Origin: Prosapia bicincta
Taxonomy: Eukaryota; Arthropoda; Insecta; Hemiptera; Cercopidae
DNA length: 64,000 bases
Direction of reading: 5' to 3'
Assembly: GCA_036971475.1 (NCBI GenBank)
Contig: JBAIZL010000008.1
Location: 32,771,212-32,835,211, forward strand
Shown: positions 20,282-30,230 of the stretch, piece by piece
Position numbering within the stretch: position 1 is the first letter of the stretch
How the letters are laid out: each line of letters starts with the position of its first letter
The notes under the pieces: generated by a model
Databases searched by the model: none
Told to the model about the DNA's origin: nothing
Seen by the model: the letters and a program-made list of their open reading frames with translations, nothing else
Position numbers and translations under genes: made by a program

Positions 20282-20995
20282 TCTTGATATTTTACGTTAT
20301 CCATTGTTTTTCCGTTGCACTGACTTTATGAAGTTAATATATTACTATTGTAAGTAATTTTGTCCACCATTAAGTGCAATTATTTTACCTTGTGTGATGA
20401 GGCACCTTTCAGTCACTTGACCATTGTTGAATAACTGATATTTTTCTGGTGTAGATGTTCGGTCCGTGATGTTGGTATTAGTTGACGTTACACGCATTTT
20501 CTCTTGATCTGCGTGTATAATGTTTTTATATAGTATGTCTTTTGTATATGTGGTCTGTAGGTTCATTAAATTGTTGTGTGTGTTTTTATAAATGTGGTAT
20601 TTTTCTAGTGAGTTTAATTCTATTGGGTTATTTTTTATTTCAAGTATGGTTAGGTTATTTTTGTAGTTTGTTATTTCAGTTTATCTGATATTAGGTGTGC
20701 TGCAACGTTTGATACCTTTGTATTTTTATTTTTGAATGCTCTGTAATGTTCTTCAAATCTTATTTTAAATGATCTGGTCGTTTTCCTATGTAAAATGCAT
20801 TGCAGTCGTTACATGTAATTTTGTAAACTCCTGATAGGTTATGTTTTTCTGTATTTGTTTTGTGGTTTGTGTTATTAAGATATTTTATTATTTTGTTGTT
20901 TGGTTTGTATGTTGGAGTGTAGTATTCTTTGTTGTATGTATTGGTTAGTTTTTCTATTTTGATAAAATACATAAACTTTCAAAACTCTGCATTCA
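20280..20995 (-). mobile_element. PLE-C GIY-YIG fragment (minus)
   Basis: Minus-strand fragment with a PLE-C 5' leader/terminal block at 20280-20390, a mutated hammerhead-like region, and frames reading NLSGVYKITCNDCNAFYIGK (20760-20972) and NLQTTYTKDILYKNIIHADQ (20345-20566). Frameshifts separate the two. It is a divergent subfamily (ending TDRTSTPEKYQ) shared with 23276-24210. Confidence 0.85.
20393..20436 (-). ncRNA. PLE-C hammerhead-like motif, decayed
   Basis: Core TCAACAA (G5 lost), stem II GGTC-aagt-GACT, stem I damaged (AGTTAT). The only one of twelve PLE-C copies without the TCGACAA core. Confidence 0.3.
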
Positions 20996-21085
20996 AGAAA
21001 TAAATCTTTTTGGCCGACAGACTTACTTTGGTAAGAGTCCACACTGTAGTCTTGAAATAGAAACACATAAAAGCACTTAACCAAT

Positions 21086-22462
21086 GATTGGTTACTCTCG
21101 GAACATGAACTACAAGTAATTTCTAAAGGCCTGTCATTCCCACCAGTTAAGGAAATAGACCAATTCAAGTTAGGAAAAGACGTTTTCAGCTTTGCCAGAA
21201 AACTTAGGATAAAAAATTATATAGCTCAGACACCAACTTTCAAAACGGATACAAACATAGACGTATGTCTTGCAAAATTCAAACCACCCTCCAACTGGGA
21301 TCCACCACCACTACCACCTGATCACCCCATTGAACTTTACATCAACTTTATCATGCAAAGCATCACCGATATAAGTTTCACTAAAAATCTGAAGACTAAA
21401 CCTAACCTTACCAAATTAGAAAAAGCGGCAATATATTTGTTAAAAAACAATAGAGATATAATGATTCTTCCAGCAGATAAAGGTTCAACCACTGTTATTA
21501 TGAACAAAGAAGACTACATCAAAGAAGCAAATAAGCAACTGTCAGACATCACAACATACAAAATACTTACAGATAACCCTACGACAGAATTCAACAATTC
21601 ACTCTCGGAACTACTCAAATATACAGCTCCTGAACAAAATATTTCAGAAACATCTCTAAAATTATTATATAATGAAAACCCCTCTACTCCTCAATTCTAT
21701 ATATTACCAAAGATCCACAAATGCATAATCCATCCACCTGGTAGACCAATAATTGCTGGCTGCAATTCAGTAACGGAAAGAATTTCAGCTTTCCTCGACT
21801 CACACCTTCAACCCTTAGTAAAGAACCTTCCATCACATACCCAGGACACCAATCAATTCACAGATCGACTTTCACAAATATCTGTACCTCTACCCCCGGT
21901 AACTATTTTGGTCACCATAGATGTCACCTCTCTCGATACCAACATCCCTCATGCACAAGGCCTATCTGCAATAGAGAATTTTCTAAACAAACGTGCAGGC
22001 AAGCCTTTTCCCACTACACTTTTTCTTGTGAACCTGACCAGGTTCATCCTCGAGAAGAACAACTTTCAGTTTGAAGGAAGGAACTACCTTCAAATAAAGG
22101 GAACAGCAATGGGCACTAGATTGGCCCCATCGTACGCAAATCTGTACATGGGATTGTTGGAAGAAAGTTTTCTAAAGACACAAACACACCAACCATTATG
22201 TTGGTATAGATATATAGATGACATCTTCCTAATTTGGACACAGGGTGCTTCAACACTTGAGGCATTTTTAGACAGCCTGACACAATTCTCCACACTTCAA
22301 TTTACCTGGGAGAAATCTACATCAGCCATCACCTTTTTGGATGTAGAAGTAACACTCCAGAATGGAAATATCAACACAGGAATTCACATCAAACCGACAA
22401 ACCACCTACAATATTGCCATTTCGACAGCAACCACCCAATAAACATAAAACGATCCATTTAA
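21086..22462 (+). CDS. PLE-B reverse transcriptase, N-terminal/central frame
   Basis: Open from 21086 (WLLSEHELQVISKGLSFPP), although the first Met is at 21353. Motifs in order: LPADKGSTTVIM near residue 42 of the Met-initiated protein, LPKIHK with GRPIIAGCNS, TIDVTSLDTNIPH (motif A Asp), KGTAMGTRLAPSYANLYM, then WYRYIDDIFLIW (catalytic YIDD) and ITFLDVEV. The MGT rather than MGS box separates it from PLE-A and PLE-C. A one-base shift between 22414 and 22462 moves the reading frame into the next entry. The N-terminal part before EHELQ is missing. Confidence 0.9.
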   Translation, partial: DWLLSEHELQVISKGLSFPPVKEIDQFKLGKDVFSFARKLRIKNYIAQTPTFKTDTNIDVCLAKFKPPSNWDPPPLPPDHPIELYINFIMQSITDISFTKNLKTKPNLTKLEKAAIYLLKNNRDIMILPADKGSTTVIMNKEDYIKEANKQLSDITTYKILTDNPTTEFNNSLSELLKYTAPEQNISETSLKLLYNENPSTPQFYILPKIHKCIIHPPGRPIIAGCNSVTERISAFLDSHLQPLVKNLPSHTQDTNQFTDRLSQISVPLPPVTILVTIDVTSLDTNIPHAQGLSAIENFLNKRAGKPFPTTLFLVNLTRFILEKNNFQFEGRNYLQIKGTAMGTRLAPSYANLYMGLLEESFLKTQTHQPLCWYRYIDDIFLIWTQGASTLEAFLDSLTQFSTLQFTWEKSTSAITFLDVEVTLQNGNINTGIHIKPTNHLQYCHFDSNHPINIKRSI

Positions 22463-23274
22463 TACAGTCAAGCAATCAGGGTAAGAGAATCTGTTCGAAT
22501 GATAGAGAATTGGAAGATTTTAATAGAAAGATATCAACAGCCTTCCAGAGAAGAGGATACCCAAAAAGACTAATTGAAAATCAAATTCATTCAGCACAAT
22601 CCTCGGATCACCGCAAACCACAAACAGAACAAAATAAACTGTCTTTAATAACAGACTACCATCCTGGTCTACATAAACTCAACAAGATATTAAGAGATGG
22701 CTTCAAAATTCTTCAAGCTTCCGTCCACACCAAAAATCTTTTCACCGATCCACCTCAAATTTGGTACAATCAACCTCCCAACTTGAAAAACATCCTAGTA
22801 CATCCTAAACTACCAGATCCTGATGCAGACAAATCACACAAACTTTCTCATGGCTCCTTCCCATGCAATAGACCTAGATGCAAGACGTGTCCTATACACC
22901 CCTCAGCAAATAGTTTCAACAGCCAAACAACAAAAATGGTCTTCAAAATACAGGGTCATCATAGTTGTACATCGAAAAATGTCATATGCCAGCTACAATG
23001 TAAATTTTGCTCAGCACAGTACATAGGCCTGACCACGGATAGTCTGAATATCAGAATGAATGGCCACAGACATGATGTTAAAATTATGAATATGGATAGG
23101 CCAACAGCTCAACATGCTGCGAGTCACAACATCACAACTTTTGATGACTGCTATACCACAAAAATAATTATATCACTCCCCCCTGATTGCAATCCCTCAA
23201 AACTGAGAAGATGGGAACTATCATACCAGTGGTATACCAAGTCCAGAGAATCCCCTAACCTCAACATCAGATAA
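22414..23274 (+). CDS. PLE-B connector and GIY-YIG endonuclease frame
   Basis: The frame is shifted relative to the RT. After the RT thumb (YPKRLIENQI) it carries a Cys-rich linker PCNRPRCKTCPIHPSA, as in PLEs that have a zinc-knuckle-like connector. The GIY-YIG domain follows, with CTSKNVICQLQCKFCSAQYI then GLTTDSLNIRMNGHRHD, ending LRRWELSYQWYTKSRESPNL. Correcting one indel near 22440 would link it to the RT frame. Both halves look otherwise intact, so the copy is fairly young. Confidence 0.9.
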   Translation: MPFRQQPPNKHKTIHLIQSSNQGKRICSNDRELEDFNRKISTAFQRRGYPKRLIENQIHSAQSSDHRKPQTEQNKLSLITDYHPGLHKLNKILRDGFKILQASVHTKNLFTDPPQIWYNQPPNLKNILVHPKLPDPDADKSHKLSHGSFPCNRPRCKTCPIHPSANSFNSQTTKMVFKIQGHHSCTSKNVICQLQCKFCSAQYIGLTTDSLNIRMNGHRHDVKIMNMDRPTAQHAASHNITTFDDCYTTKIIISLPPDCNPSKLRRWELSYQWYTKSRESPNLNIR

Positions 23275-23275
23275 A

Positions 23276-24202
23276 TCCATTCATTTTTTTGATAATAAAA
23301 TAGAAACTACAGTATACAGGAAACCTACTTCCAACAACACCACAATACAGTAACTTGATAAATAAAGCAATAAAATACACACAAGATAACAAACAAAAAT
23401 TAAATGAAGAATTATATAACATTACAAAAATAGCAATAGAAAATGGATACAACAAACACATTATAAAAAATATATACAATAATTTCACAAAAAACCTAAC
23501 CTCAACACAACACTACAAAATTAACACAAAAATAATAAAAAAATCTACCTAAGATATAAATACACCAATAACAAAATAGAAAAAATAACAAATATATACA
23601 ACAAAGAATACTACACTCCAACATACAAACCAAACATCAAAATAATAAAATATCTTAATAACACAAACCACAAAACAAATTCAGAAAAACATAACCTATC
23701 AGGAATTTACAAAATTACATGCAACAACTGCAACGCTTTTTACATAGGAAAAACAACCAGATCATTTAAAATAAGATTTGAAGAACATTATAGAGCATTC
23801 AAAAACAAAAATTCAAAAGTATCAAATGTTGCAGCACACCTAATATCACATAAACATGAAATAACAAATTACGAAAATAACCTAACCATACTTGAAATAA
23901 ATAATAACCCAATAGAACTAAACTCACTAGAAAAATACCACATTTATAAAAACATACACAACAATTTAATGAATCTACAAACAACATATACAGAAGACAT
24001 ACTATATAAAAACATCATACACACAGATCAAGAGAAAGTGCGTGTAACGTCAACAAATACCAATATCTCGGACCGAACATCTACACCAGAAAAATATCAG
24101 TGATTCGACAATGGTCAAGTGACTGAAAGGTGCCTCATCACTCAAGGTAAAATTATTGCACTTAATGGTGGATAAAATTACTTACAATAGTAATATATTA
24201 AC

Positions 24203-24210
<8 letters not shown>
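23276..24210 (+). mobile_element. PLE-C 3' fragment with internal deletion
   Basis: Begins in the RT C-terminal region (GATAATAAAATAGAAACTAC), with a deletion at about 23350 joining to SNLINKAIKYTQDNK-like sequence. It continues through a frameshifted GIY-YIG domain (23690-23770) to the terminal repeat and (TA)n. It shares the TPEKYQ ending with the minus fragment at 20280-20995. Confidence 0.85.
24099..24142 (+). ncRNA. PLE-C hammerhead-like motif
   Basis: Core TCGACAA, stem II GGTC-aagt-GACT (one G-U), GAAA, stem III AGG-tg-CCT, stem I 6 bp. Confidence 0.45.
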
Positions 24211-24265
<55 letters not shown>

Positions 24266-24278
24266 ACCGAAACTAACC

Positions 24279-24316
<38 letters not shown>
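24208..24316. repeat. Two (TA)n tracts
   Basis: TA runs at 24208-24262 and 24283-24316 around a 20-bp scrap of the PLE-B2 end (ACTAACCTAAATAT). Confidence 0.9.
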
Positions 24317-24320
<4 letters not shown>

Positions 24321-24381
24321 GTTAATATATTACTATTTTTGAGTAATTTTATCCACCATTAAGTGCAATAATTTTACCTTG

Positions 24382-24424
24382 AGTGATGAGGCACCTTTCG
24401 GTCTTTGACCATTGTCGAATCACT
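24382..24424 (-). ncRNA. PLE-C hammerhead-like motif (3' repeat)
   Basis: Core TCGACAA, stem II GGTC-aaa-GACC, stem III AGG-tg-CCT, stem I AGTGAT/ATCACT. Confidence 0.5.
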
Positions 24425-24434
24425 GATTTTTCTC

Positions 24435-25107
24435 TGCTGTGGATGCTACGTCTGTGAAGCCGGTGTTTGTTGAAGTTACGCGCACTATTTCTTGATCTGT
24501 GTGTATGATATTTCTGTATAGTATGTCTTCTGTATATGTTGTTTGTAAATTCATTAAGTTGTTGTGTAAGTTTTTATAAATGTGGTATTTTTCTAGTGAG
24601 TTTAGTTCTATTGGGTTGTTATTTATTTCCAGTATGGTTAGGTTATTTTCGTAATTTGTAATTTCGTGTTTATGGGATAATAGGTGTGCTGCAACATTTG
24701 ATACTTTAGAATTTTTGTTTTTGAATGCTCTATAATGTTCTTCAAATCTTATTTTAAATGTTCTGGATGTTTTTCCTATGTAAAAAGCGTTACAGTTGTT
24801 GCATGTGATTTTGTAAATACCTGATAGGTTATGTTTTTCTGAATTTGTTATGTGGTTTGTGTTATTAAGATATTTTATTATTTTGTTGTTTGGTTTGTAA
24901 GTTGGAGTGTAGTATTCTTTGTTGTATATATTTGTTATTTTTTCTATTTTGTTATTGGTATATTTATATTTTAGGTAGATTTTTTTATTTTTATTATTTT
25001 CGTGTTCCGGTTGTAGTGTTGTGTTGAGGTTAGGTTTTTTTGTGAATTTATTGTATATATTTTTTATAATGTGTTTGTTGTATCCATTTTCTATTGCTAT
25101 TTTTGTA
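24435..25107 (-). CDS. PLE-C GIY-YIG endonuclease frame
   Basis: Continuation of the RT frame after a one-base deletion near 25108 (compare TTATCTAATTC at 49198 with TTATCTATTC here). It reads ITKIAIENGYNKHIIKNIYN, then HNLSGIYKITCNNCNAFYIG and FKIRFEEHYRAF with the conserved Arg and Glu, and ends TSTNTGFTDVASTAEKN. The GIY-YIG nuclease would nick target DNA to prime reverse transcription. It would be complete if the indel were absent. Confidence 0.85.
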
Positions 25108-25114
25108 ATGTTAT

Positions 25115-26992
25115 CTATTCTTCATTTAATTTTTGTTTGTTATCCTGTGTGTATTTTATTGCTTTATTTATCATGTTACTGTAAGTGTTAATTTTGTGTG
25201 TCCAGGGGTGGTTAGATTTGTAGTGTATTGTGGTGTTGTTGGAAGTAGGTTTCCTGTATACTGTAGTTTCTATTTTATTATCATTTATATTTAAAGTAAT
25301 GTCGAGGAAGTTGATTGTTCTATTTGTTTCTGTTTCAACGGTGAATTGTATGTTTTCGTTGTATGTATTTAGTTTGTTTAATATTATGACGTGTTCATTG
25401 TGAATGGTAGGTTGGTATATTACAAGTATATCGTCTACATATCTTGTCCATAGTGAGATATTGTGTGTGTTTATTATAGGTTTAATTATTATTTGTTCAA
25501 AGTGTTGTAAATATATTTCTGACATGACAGATGATATGGGTGAACCCATGGGGAGTCCTGTTGTTTGTTTATAATATTTATTGTTAAATTGGAAGTAATT
25601 TTGGTTACATATGTGTTTGGTTAGCGTAATGATACTATCTATTATGTTTCTTTTTTCGTTATTGTGTATCAGTTTGTTTTTTATTATTTCTATGGTTTCT
25701 TCTATTGGGATACTAGGGTACATGTTAGTTATGTCATAACTTATTATTTTTGTGTTGCTGTTTGTTTTTATCGTTTTTATTTTATTAATTAATTCGTATC
25801 CATTTTTTATATTGTATGTGTTGTTGATGTGTATTTTAGACCTTAGGATTTTGTCTAGGATTTTTGCGATTATGTAAGAAGGTGCTGTTGTGAAATTTAT
25901 TAGTGGTCTAAATGGTGTGTTAGGTTTATGGATTTTAGGTATCCCTGATAATACGGGTGCGCATGGTTTAAATGGGTATAATCTTGTGTGGTATTTTAAT
26001 TTATTGTTATAGTTTAGGGTGTTACGGTGAGTGACTATTAAGTTTTTTATTGTAATAAGGTATTTGTTAGTTGGGTCTGGGATTTGTTTGTATTTATTTT
26101 CTTTTATGTAGTTAGTCATTGAATCGATATATTTGGTATTTTCTATTATTACTGGAGTATTTGTTTTATCTGATTTTAATATTAAGTAGTCGTTGTTTTC
26201 TAGTTTTTCTCTGAGTTTTATAATTTCTTTTTTATTAATATATTGTTCCGTTTTTTTGTTTTTTTCCGTTTTTATTAGGTTAATTTTATTATTAATGTTA
26301 TTTCTTATGTGTTCAGTATTTTGGTGGGTAATTTTGTGGATGTTAGATTCTGTGTCAACTATTAGGTTTTTTATTATTTGTTTTTTGTTGAAGTTAGGTA
26401 GGTTATATTTGAAGGAATTTGTTATTATTATTTTTTCTTTTTCAGTAAATTCTGTTTTAGTTAAGTTTATGAATTTATTATTGTTAGAGGTGTGGGTTGG
26501 TTCTAGTCTATTTTTTAGGTTATGTTGTTGTTTTGATGTGTGGATTGGTTCTAGGCTATTTTTTAGGTTAAGTTGTTTTGATAAATTTTCGATTTTTTTG
26601 TTTTGTCTGTTAATAGTGTTTGTTTTATGTTTTATTATAATTTGTTGTGTTTTTTCGTGAATAATAGGTGAGAGAGTGTCAAAAGTTTTCATTAATTCCA
26701 AATTGGTTATGTATAGTTGTAAATTGATTTGGCTTTTTTTATGGCAGGCAGCTTTAATGTTTTGTTTAATAATGTGTGATTCTGCTATTTTTGTTGCTTT
26801 ATTGATAATAGTGTTTTGTTTATTTTTTATGTGTAATTTTGCGTATTTTGGTGTTATATTAAGAGTTAAGCATTTTTTATTAAATTGTATTTTGTTGATG
26901 CAATTCTGGAGTTTGATTTTTAGGTTAAGATATTTACGGTACAGTTGTTTACCTTGGTAGGTATTAAATTCTTGATATTTAACATTATCCAT
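25115..26992 (-). CDS. PLE-C reverse transcriptase
   Basis: 625-codon frame starting at ATG 26992 (MDNVKYQEFNTYQGKQLYRK). Residues 1-260 are Lys/Asn-rich and include a tandem duplication NLKNSLEPIHTSKQQH / NLKNRLEPTHTS (about 142-169). RT motifs: LKSDKTNTPVII (272), GIPKIHK...PFRPL (350-363), SYDITNMYPSIP with catalytic Asp420, TTGLPMGSPISS (477-488), RYVDD with Asp520/521, and INFLDITL (560). Coding is very AT-rich (Asn/Lys/Ile bias). The start was chosen because ATGGATAATGTTAAATATCA is conserved in the leader of every PLE-C copy. The frame is lost only near residue 625 by a single-base deletion. Confidence 0.93.
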   Translation of the reverse strand: MDNVKYQEFNTYQGKQLYRKYLNLKIKLQNCINKIQFNKKCLTLNITPKYAKLHIKNKQNTIINKATKIAESHIIKQNIKAACHKKSQINLQLYITNLELMKTFDTLSPIIHEKTQQIIIKHKTNTINRQNKKIENLSKQLNLKNSLEPIHTSKQQHNLKNRLEPTHTSNNNKFINLTKTEFTEKEKIIITNSFKYNLPNFNKKQIIKNLIVDTESNIHKITHQNTEHIRNNINNKINLIKTEKNKKTEQYINKKEIIKLREKLENNDYLILKSDKTNTPVIIENTKYIDSMTNYIKENKYKQIPDPTNKYLITIKNLIVTHRNTLNYNNKLKYHTRLYPFKPCAPVLSGIPKIHKPNTPFRPLINFTTAPSYIIAKILDKILRSKIHINNTYNIKNGYELINKIKTIKTNSNTKIISYDITNMYPSIPIEETIEIIKNKLIHNNEKRNIIDSIITLTKHICNQNYFQFNNKYYKQTTGLPMGSPISSVMSEIYLQHFEQIIIKPIINTHNISLWTRYVDDILVIYQPTIHNEHVIILNKLNTYNENIQFTVETETNRTINFLDITLNINDNKIETTVYRKPTSNNTTIHYKSNHPWTHKINTYSNMINKAIKYTQDNKQKLNEE

Positions 26993-27081
26993 TGTTTTTC
27001 CGTTGCACTGACTTTATGAAGTTAATATATTACTATTTTTGAGTAATTTTATCCACCATTAAGTGCAATAATTTTACCTTG

Positions 27082-27124
27082 AGTGATGAGGCACCTTTCG
27101 GTCTTTGACCATTGTCGAATCACT
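27082..27124 (-). ncRNA. PLE-C hammerhead-like motif (5' pseudo-LTR)
   Basis: Identical in all core and stem positions to 24382-24424. Its location upstream of the ORF could release the RNA 5' end. Confidence 0.5.
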
Positions 27125-27172
27125 GATTTTTCTCTGCTGTGGATGCTACGTCTGTGAAGCCGGTGTTTGTTG

Positions 27173-27985
27173 AAGATAACATTACAAAAATAGCAATAGA
27201 AAATGGATACAACAAACACATTATAAAAAATATATACAATAAATTCACAAAAAAACCTAACCTCAACACAACACTACAACCGGAACACGAAAATAATAAA
27301 AATAAAAAAATCTACCTAAAATATAAATATACCAATAACAAAATAGAAAAAATAACAAATATATACAACAAAGAATACTACACTCCAACTTACAAACCAA
27401 ACAACAAAATAATAAAATATCTTAATAACACAAACCACATAACAAATTCAGAAAAACATAACCTATCAGGTATTTACAAAATCACATGCAACAACTGTAA
27501 CGCTTTTTACATAGGAAAAACATCCAGAACATTTAAAATAAGATTTGAAGAACATTATAGAGCATTCAAAAACAAAAATTCTAAAGTATCAAATGTTGCA
27601 GCACACCTATTATCCCATAAACACGAAATTACAAATTACGAAAATAACCTAACCATACTGGAAATAAATAACAACCCAATAGAACTAAACTCACTAGAAA
27701 AATACCACATTTATAAAAACTTACACAACAACTTAATGAATTTACAAACAACATATACAGAAGACATACTATACAGAAATATCATACACACAGATCAAGA
27801 AATAGTGCGCATAACTTCAACAAACACCGGCTTCACAGACGTAGCATCCACAGCAGAGAAAAATCAGTGATTCGACAATGGTCAAAGACCGAAAGGTGCC
27901 TCATCACTCAAGGTAAAATTATTGCACTTAATGGTGGATAAAATTACTCAAAAATAGTAATATATTAACTTCATAAAGTCAGTGC
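27173..27985 (+). mobile_element. PLE-C 5'-truncated copy, inverted to its neighbour
   Basis: Plus-strand fragment from ITKIAIENGYNK to the terminal repeat. The open frame 27139-27870 (243 codons) is chimeric: its first ~12 residues come from the antisense of a PLE-C 3' end and the rest is genuine GIY-YIG domain (NLSGIYKITCNNCNAFYIGK). It is followed by a hammerhead-like motif, leader ATGGATAATGTTAAATATCA and (TA)n. Confidence 0.88.
27866..27908 (+). ncRNA. PLE-C hammerhead-like motif
   Basis: Core TCGACAA, stem II GGTC-aaa-GACC, stem III AGG-tg-CCT, stem I 6 bp. Confidence 0.5.
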
Positions 27986-28018
27986 AACGGAAAAACAATG
28001 GATAATGTTAAATATCAA

Positions 28019-28020
<2 letters not shown>

Positions 28021-28058
<38 letters not shown>
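28021..28058. repeat. (TA)n microsatellite
   Basis: TA run between the PLE-C leader and a PLE-B2 end. Confidence 0.9.
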
Positions 28059-28060
<2 letters not shown>

Positions 28061-28064
28061 ATAT

Positions 28065-28339
28065 ATATATTAATCTGTGCATCTGTGACATCTGATTTCT
28101 ACTCTACACAATCTGTGATTACAATTTATAATTATTTTATTTTATTTCATTCTCTCATATTTCTTTTTGTGTTTTCTCTTTGGTTGACAAAGACCACTGT
28201 GTGGTTGAAATATATCATTGTTTAAGTGCTTTTAAGTGTTTCTATCTCAAGACTACAGTGTGGACTCCTACCAAGGTAAGTCTGTCAAAAAAATCTAAGT
28301 CCAAAAAATCTAAATAATCTTTACCAACCAAAACTAACC

Positions 28340-28340
<1 letters not shown>
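28065..28340 (+). mobile_element. PLE-B2 3' end
   Basis: Longer version of the PLE-B2 UTR (from CTGTGCATCTGTGACATCTG) with hammerhead-like motif at 28180-28220 and terminal block GGTAAGTCTGTC to AACTAACCTAAATATATA, running into (TA)n and a short (TTTA)n at 28401-28425. Confidence 0.8.
28180..28220 (+). ncRNA. PLE-B2 hammerhead-like motif (U3-A8 core)
   Basis: TTGACAA (28184-28190), hairpin ACCAC-tgt-GTGGT, GAAATATATC. Stem I is essentially absent in this copy. Confidence 0.35.
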
Positions 28341-28406
<66 letters not shown>

Positions 28407-28608
28407 TTATTTATTTATTTATTTATGCGTGTATGTGTAATATCTTAATCCCAGTTTCACATTATTTCCCTTATTTCTATGTATATCAGATCGTTTGTCC
28501 TAAAATACAAAACCATAACACTAAACAAAATCGTAACATAATTCATAAAGTTTGTTGCAATGTATTCACATTTGTAGTTACATAGACTTTTACAGTCTGA
28601 TTTTTTAG

Positions 28609-28811
28609 GTTAGCAATTTCTTGCCAGTATTAAAGCTTTATGATTTACTATACCCTGAGAAAGAACCTTTACCAGTACCCGATGTAAACAAAGCTATTTG
28701 TACACATCAGATGGCTGTAACATGTATTTGGATACATCTTTTGAAGAAAGCACAAGCGGATCAAGTTAATATTCAGAAACCAATACCTCATACACTTAAA
28801 GTTCATCATGA
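28609..28811 (+). CDS. MED23: MED23 exon
   Basis: 203 bp between tttttag and gtaagt. VSNFLPVLKLYDLLYPEKEP and TCIWIHLLKKAQAD match the conserved FLPVMKLFDLLYPEKE and TCIWIHL blocks of MED23; it ends HTLKVHH plus two bases (GA) of a split Asp codon completed at 34152. The upstream intron of 13.3 kb carries most of the PLE insertions. Confidence 0.95.
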
Positions 28812-29139
28812 GTAAGTACAAAAAGTATAAATATTTAATTTTACATTTCTTTTCATTTATTTGAATTTTACTTTATTATTATTAAATGAATTTGATATTA
28901 ACTTTAGAAAATGTAAATGCTCTTAGATTTAAATCTTTGGTCTTAAAGATATAGTTTAGAGTATAAAATATTTATTGTAAAGAATATGATTTTTAGGTTC
29001 ATTTACATTTTATTTACAAGTTTGAGATACAAATAGACACATTCAGAATACAAATAATTCAGAGGAAACACTTTTTAAAATTACTGTTTCTTATGGCATT
29101 CATGACTGAGTATAATAAATTGAAAAACTCTTATGTTCA

Positions 29140-29175
<36 letters not shown>

Positions 29176-29860
29176 ATAAATAAAGTTTATTTCAAAGGGA
29201 GAAAGAAAATAATGTAAATTTTTTAAATGAAAATCATGCAAGACAGAAAATCTTTAAACTAAATATCGTTTTATTAATTTTTAAAATTTTTTGCATGTCA
29301 TAAATTTTTTTCAATTTAAAACATACACATACAGGCTTGATTTAAAAAGTTATTCAGTGCAACAAAAGTAAATACTTTCTTCTGAAGAGTGTGCTAAATA
29401 GCAGTTTCAATAGAATCGGTTTTATGTAGTTAATAGTTAAAAAATGTAGTGAATAAAACTTTTTGTTAACAAAATAATATACCTTTATTAAATGTTGAAA
29501 ATTTATTGAATAAAAATTGTATTTAACAAATTCAATTGAAATCTGTTCTTACTAAGTGTTAGCCACACCTAAGCATGTTTTCGTTTCAAGAATTTGAATA
29601 AAAATAAAGTACTCAAAATTGTATTAAATTAATTTTAGTAAGTTTTATCAAGTTTTAAATAAACTAATTTTTTATCAATGTATTTATTTATTACTATACA
29701 TGCTTATCAATAAAAGAGTGGTGCAGTTTGAACATGGTTTACAGAAAAACCGAATTACTTACAGTTAATGTTGTTTATTCATCTAATTTGTCGCCTCAAA
29801 CAGTATTTTTACAAAGTTAATAAATTTCAATATATGCGCTCTTAGTCGCTCGACAAACGA
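28812..29860. other. MED23 intron, nothing recognised
   Basis: AT-rich, with a poly(T) run at 29143-29174 that could mark an old retroposed end on the minus strand. Confidence 0.5.
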
Positions 29861-29867
29861 TTCTCAA

Positions 29868-30230
29868 TTTATCTCAAAATATTCGTTAACATTTCTTTGG
29901 TAATGGTTGTCATTGCTTCATTAATCCTGTTTTTTAAGTGGTTCAGTTCACAAATTTTTTGTGAATAAACAATACTTTTGATGTACCCCCACAAGAAAAA
30001 ATCACAAGTTGTCAGGTCTGACTCCTTGGAGGCCACAGCATAGGCCCTTGCAGCCCTATCCATCTATATCCAATTTTTTTATTTAAAGCGTCATGACTAA
30101 CGCACTGAAGTGTGGAGGAGCACCATCTTGTTGGAAATTAAGTTGATGAATGTTTTCAAGTTTATCTAGCTGAATTTCCTACAATCTTCCTACGAATTAC
30201 TGACATTCGTATTTAGAACTGGCAAAAATA
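29868..30230 (-). pseudogene. DD41D-type transposase fragment
   Basis: Minus strand reads ESDLTTCDFFLWGYIKSIVY, the C-terminal end of the catalytic domain with the last Asp in CDFFLWG, as in the better copy at 54665-55683 (LSPCDFYLWGFLKSLVY). The preceding sequence to about 30230 continues the domain in broken frames. The first two catalytic Asp motifs are missing. Confidence 0.65.

Larger units (their letters stand above)
21013..23275 (+). mobile_element. PLE-B nearly complete copy
   Basis: Starts with an inverted scrap of a PLE-B2 3' end (21013-21085) joined at about 21086 to an open coding frame. It ends with the PLE-B stop at 23272-23274 and is cut immediately afterwards by a PLE-C fragment (junction about 23276-23290). 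It is flanked by PLE-C pieces in opposite orientations (20280-20995 minus, 23276-24210 plus). Confidence 0.85.
24317..27130 (-). mobile_element. PLE-C full-length copy with pseudo-LTRs
   Basis: Minus strand. The 3' terminal repeat at 24317-24430 is duplicated at the 5' side (about 27010-27130), giving the direct-repeat (pseudo-LTR) arrangement typical of Penelope elements. The 5' copy is preceded by the last ~15 codons of another PLE-C (27126-27172), which is then joined head to head to an inverted fragment (27173-27985). The coding region runs from 26992 to 24435 with one frameshift. Confidence 0.9.

Noticed and set aside
26193..26960. Plus-strand frames of 155 and 94 codons
   Set aside because: They are antisense to the PLE-C RT. 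Their Phe/Leu/Cys-rich, membrane-like look is the mirror of Asn/Lys/Ile-rich AT codons.
27139..27870. 243-codon frame as an independent GIY-YIG gene
   Set aside because: It is a truncated PLE-C whose first residues come from an antisense junction.
28998..29180. poly(T) at 29143-29174 as a LINE or SINE tail
   Set aside because: No element body could be recognised on the minus strand next to it.
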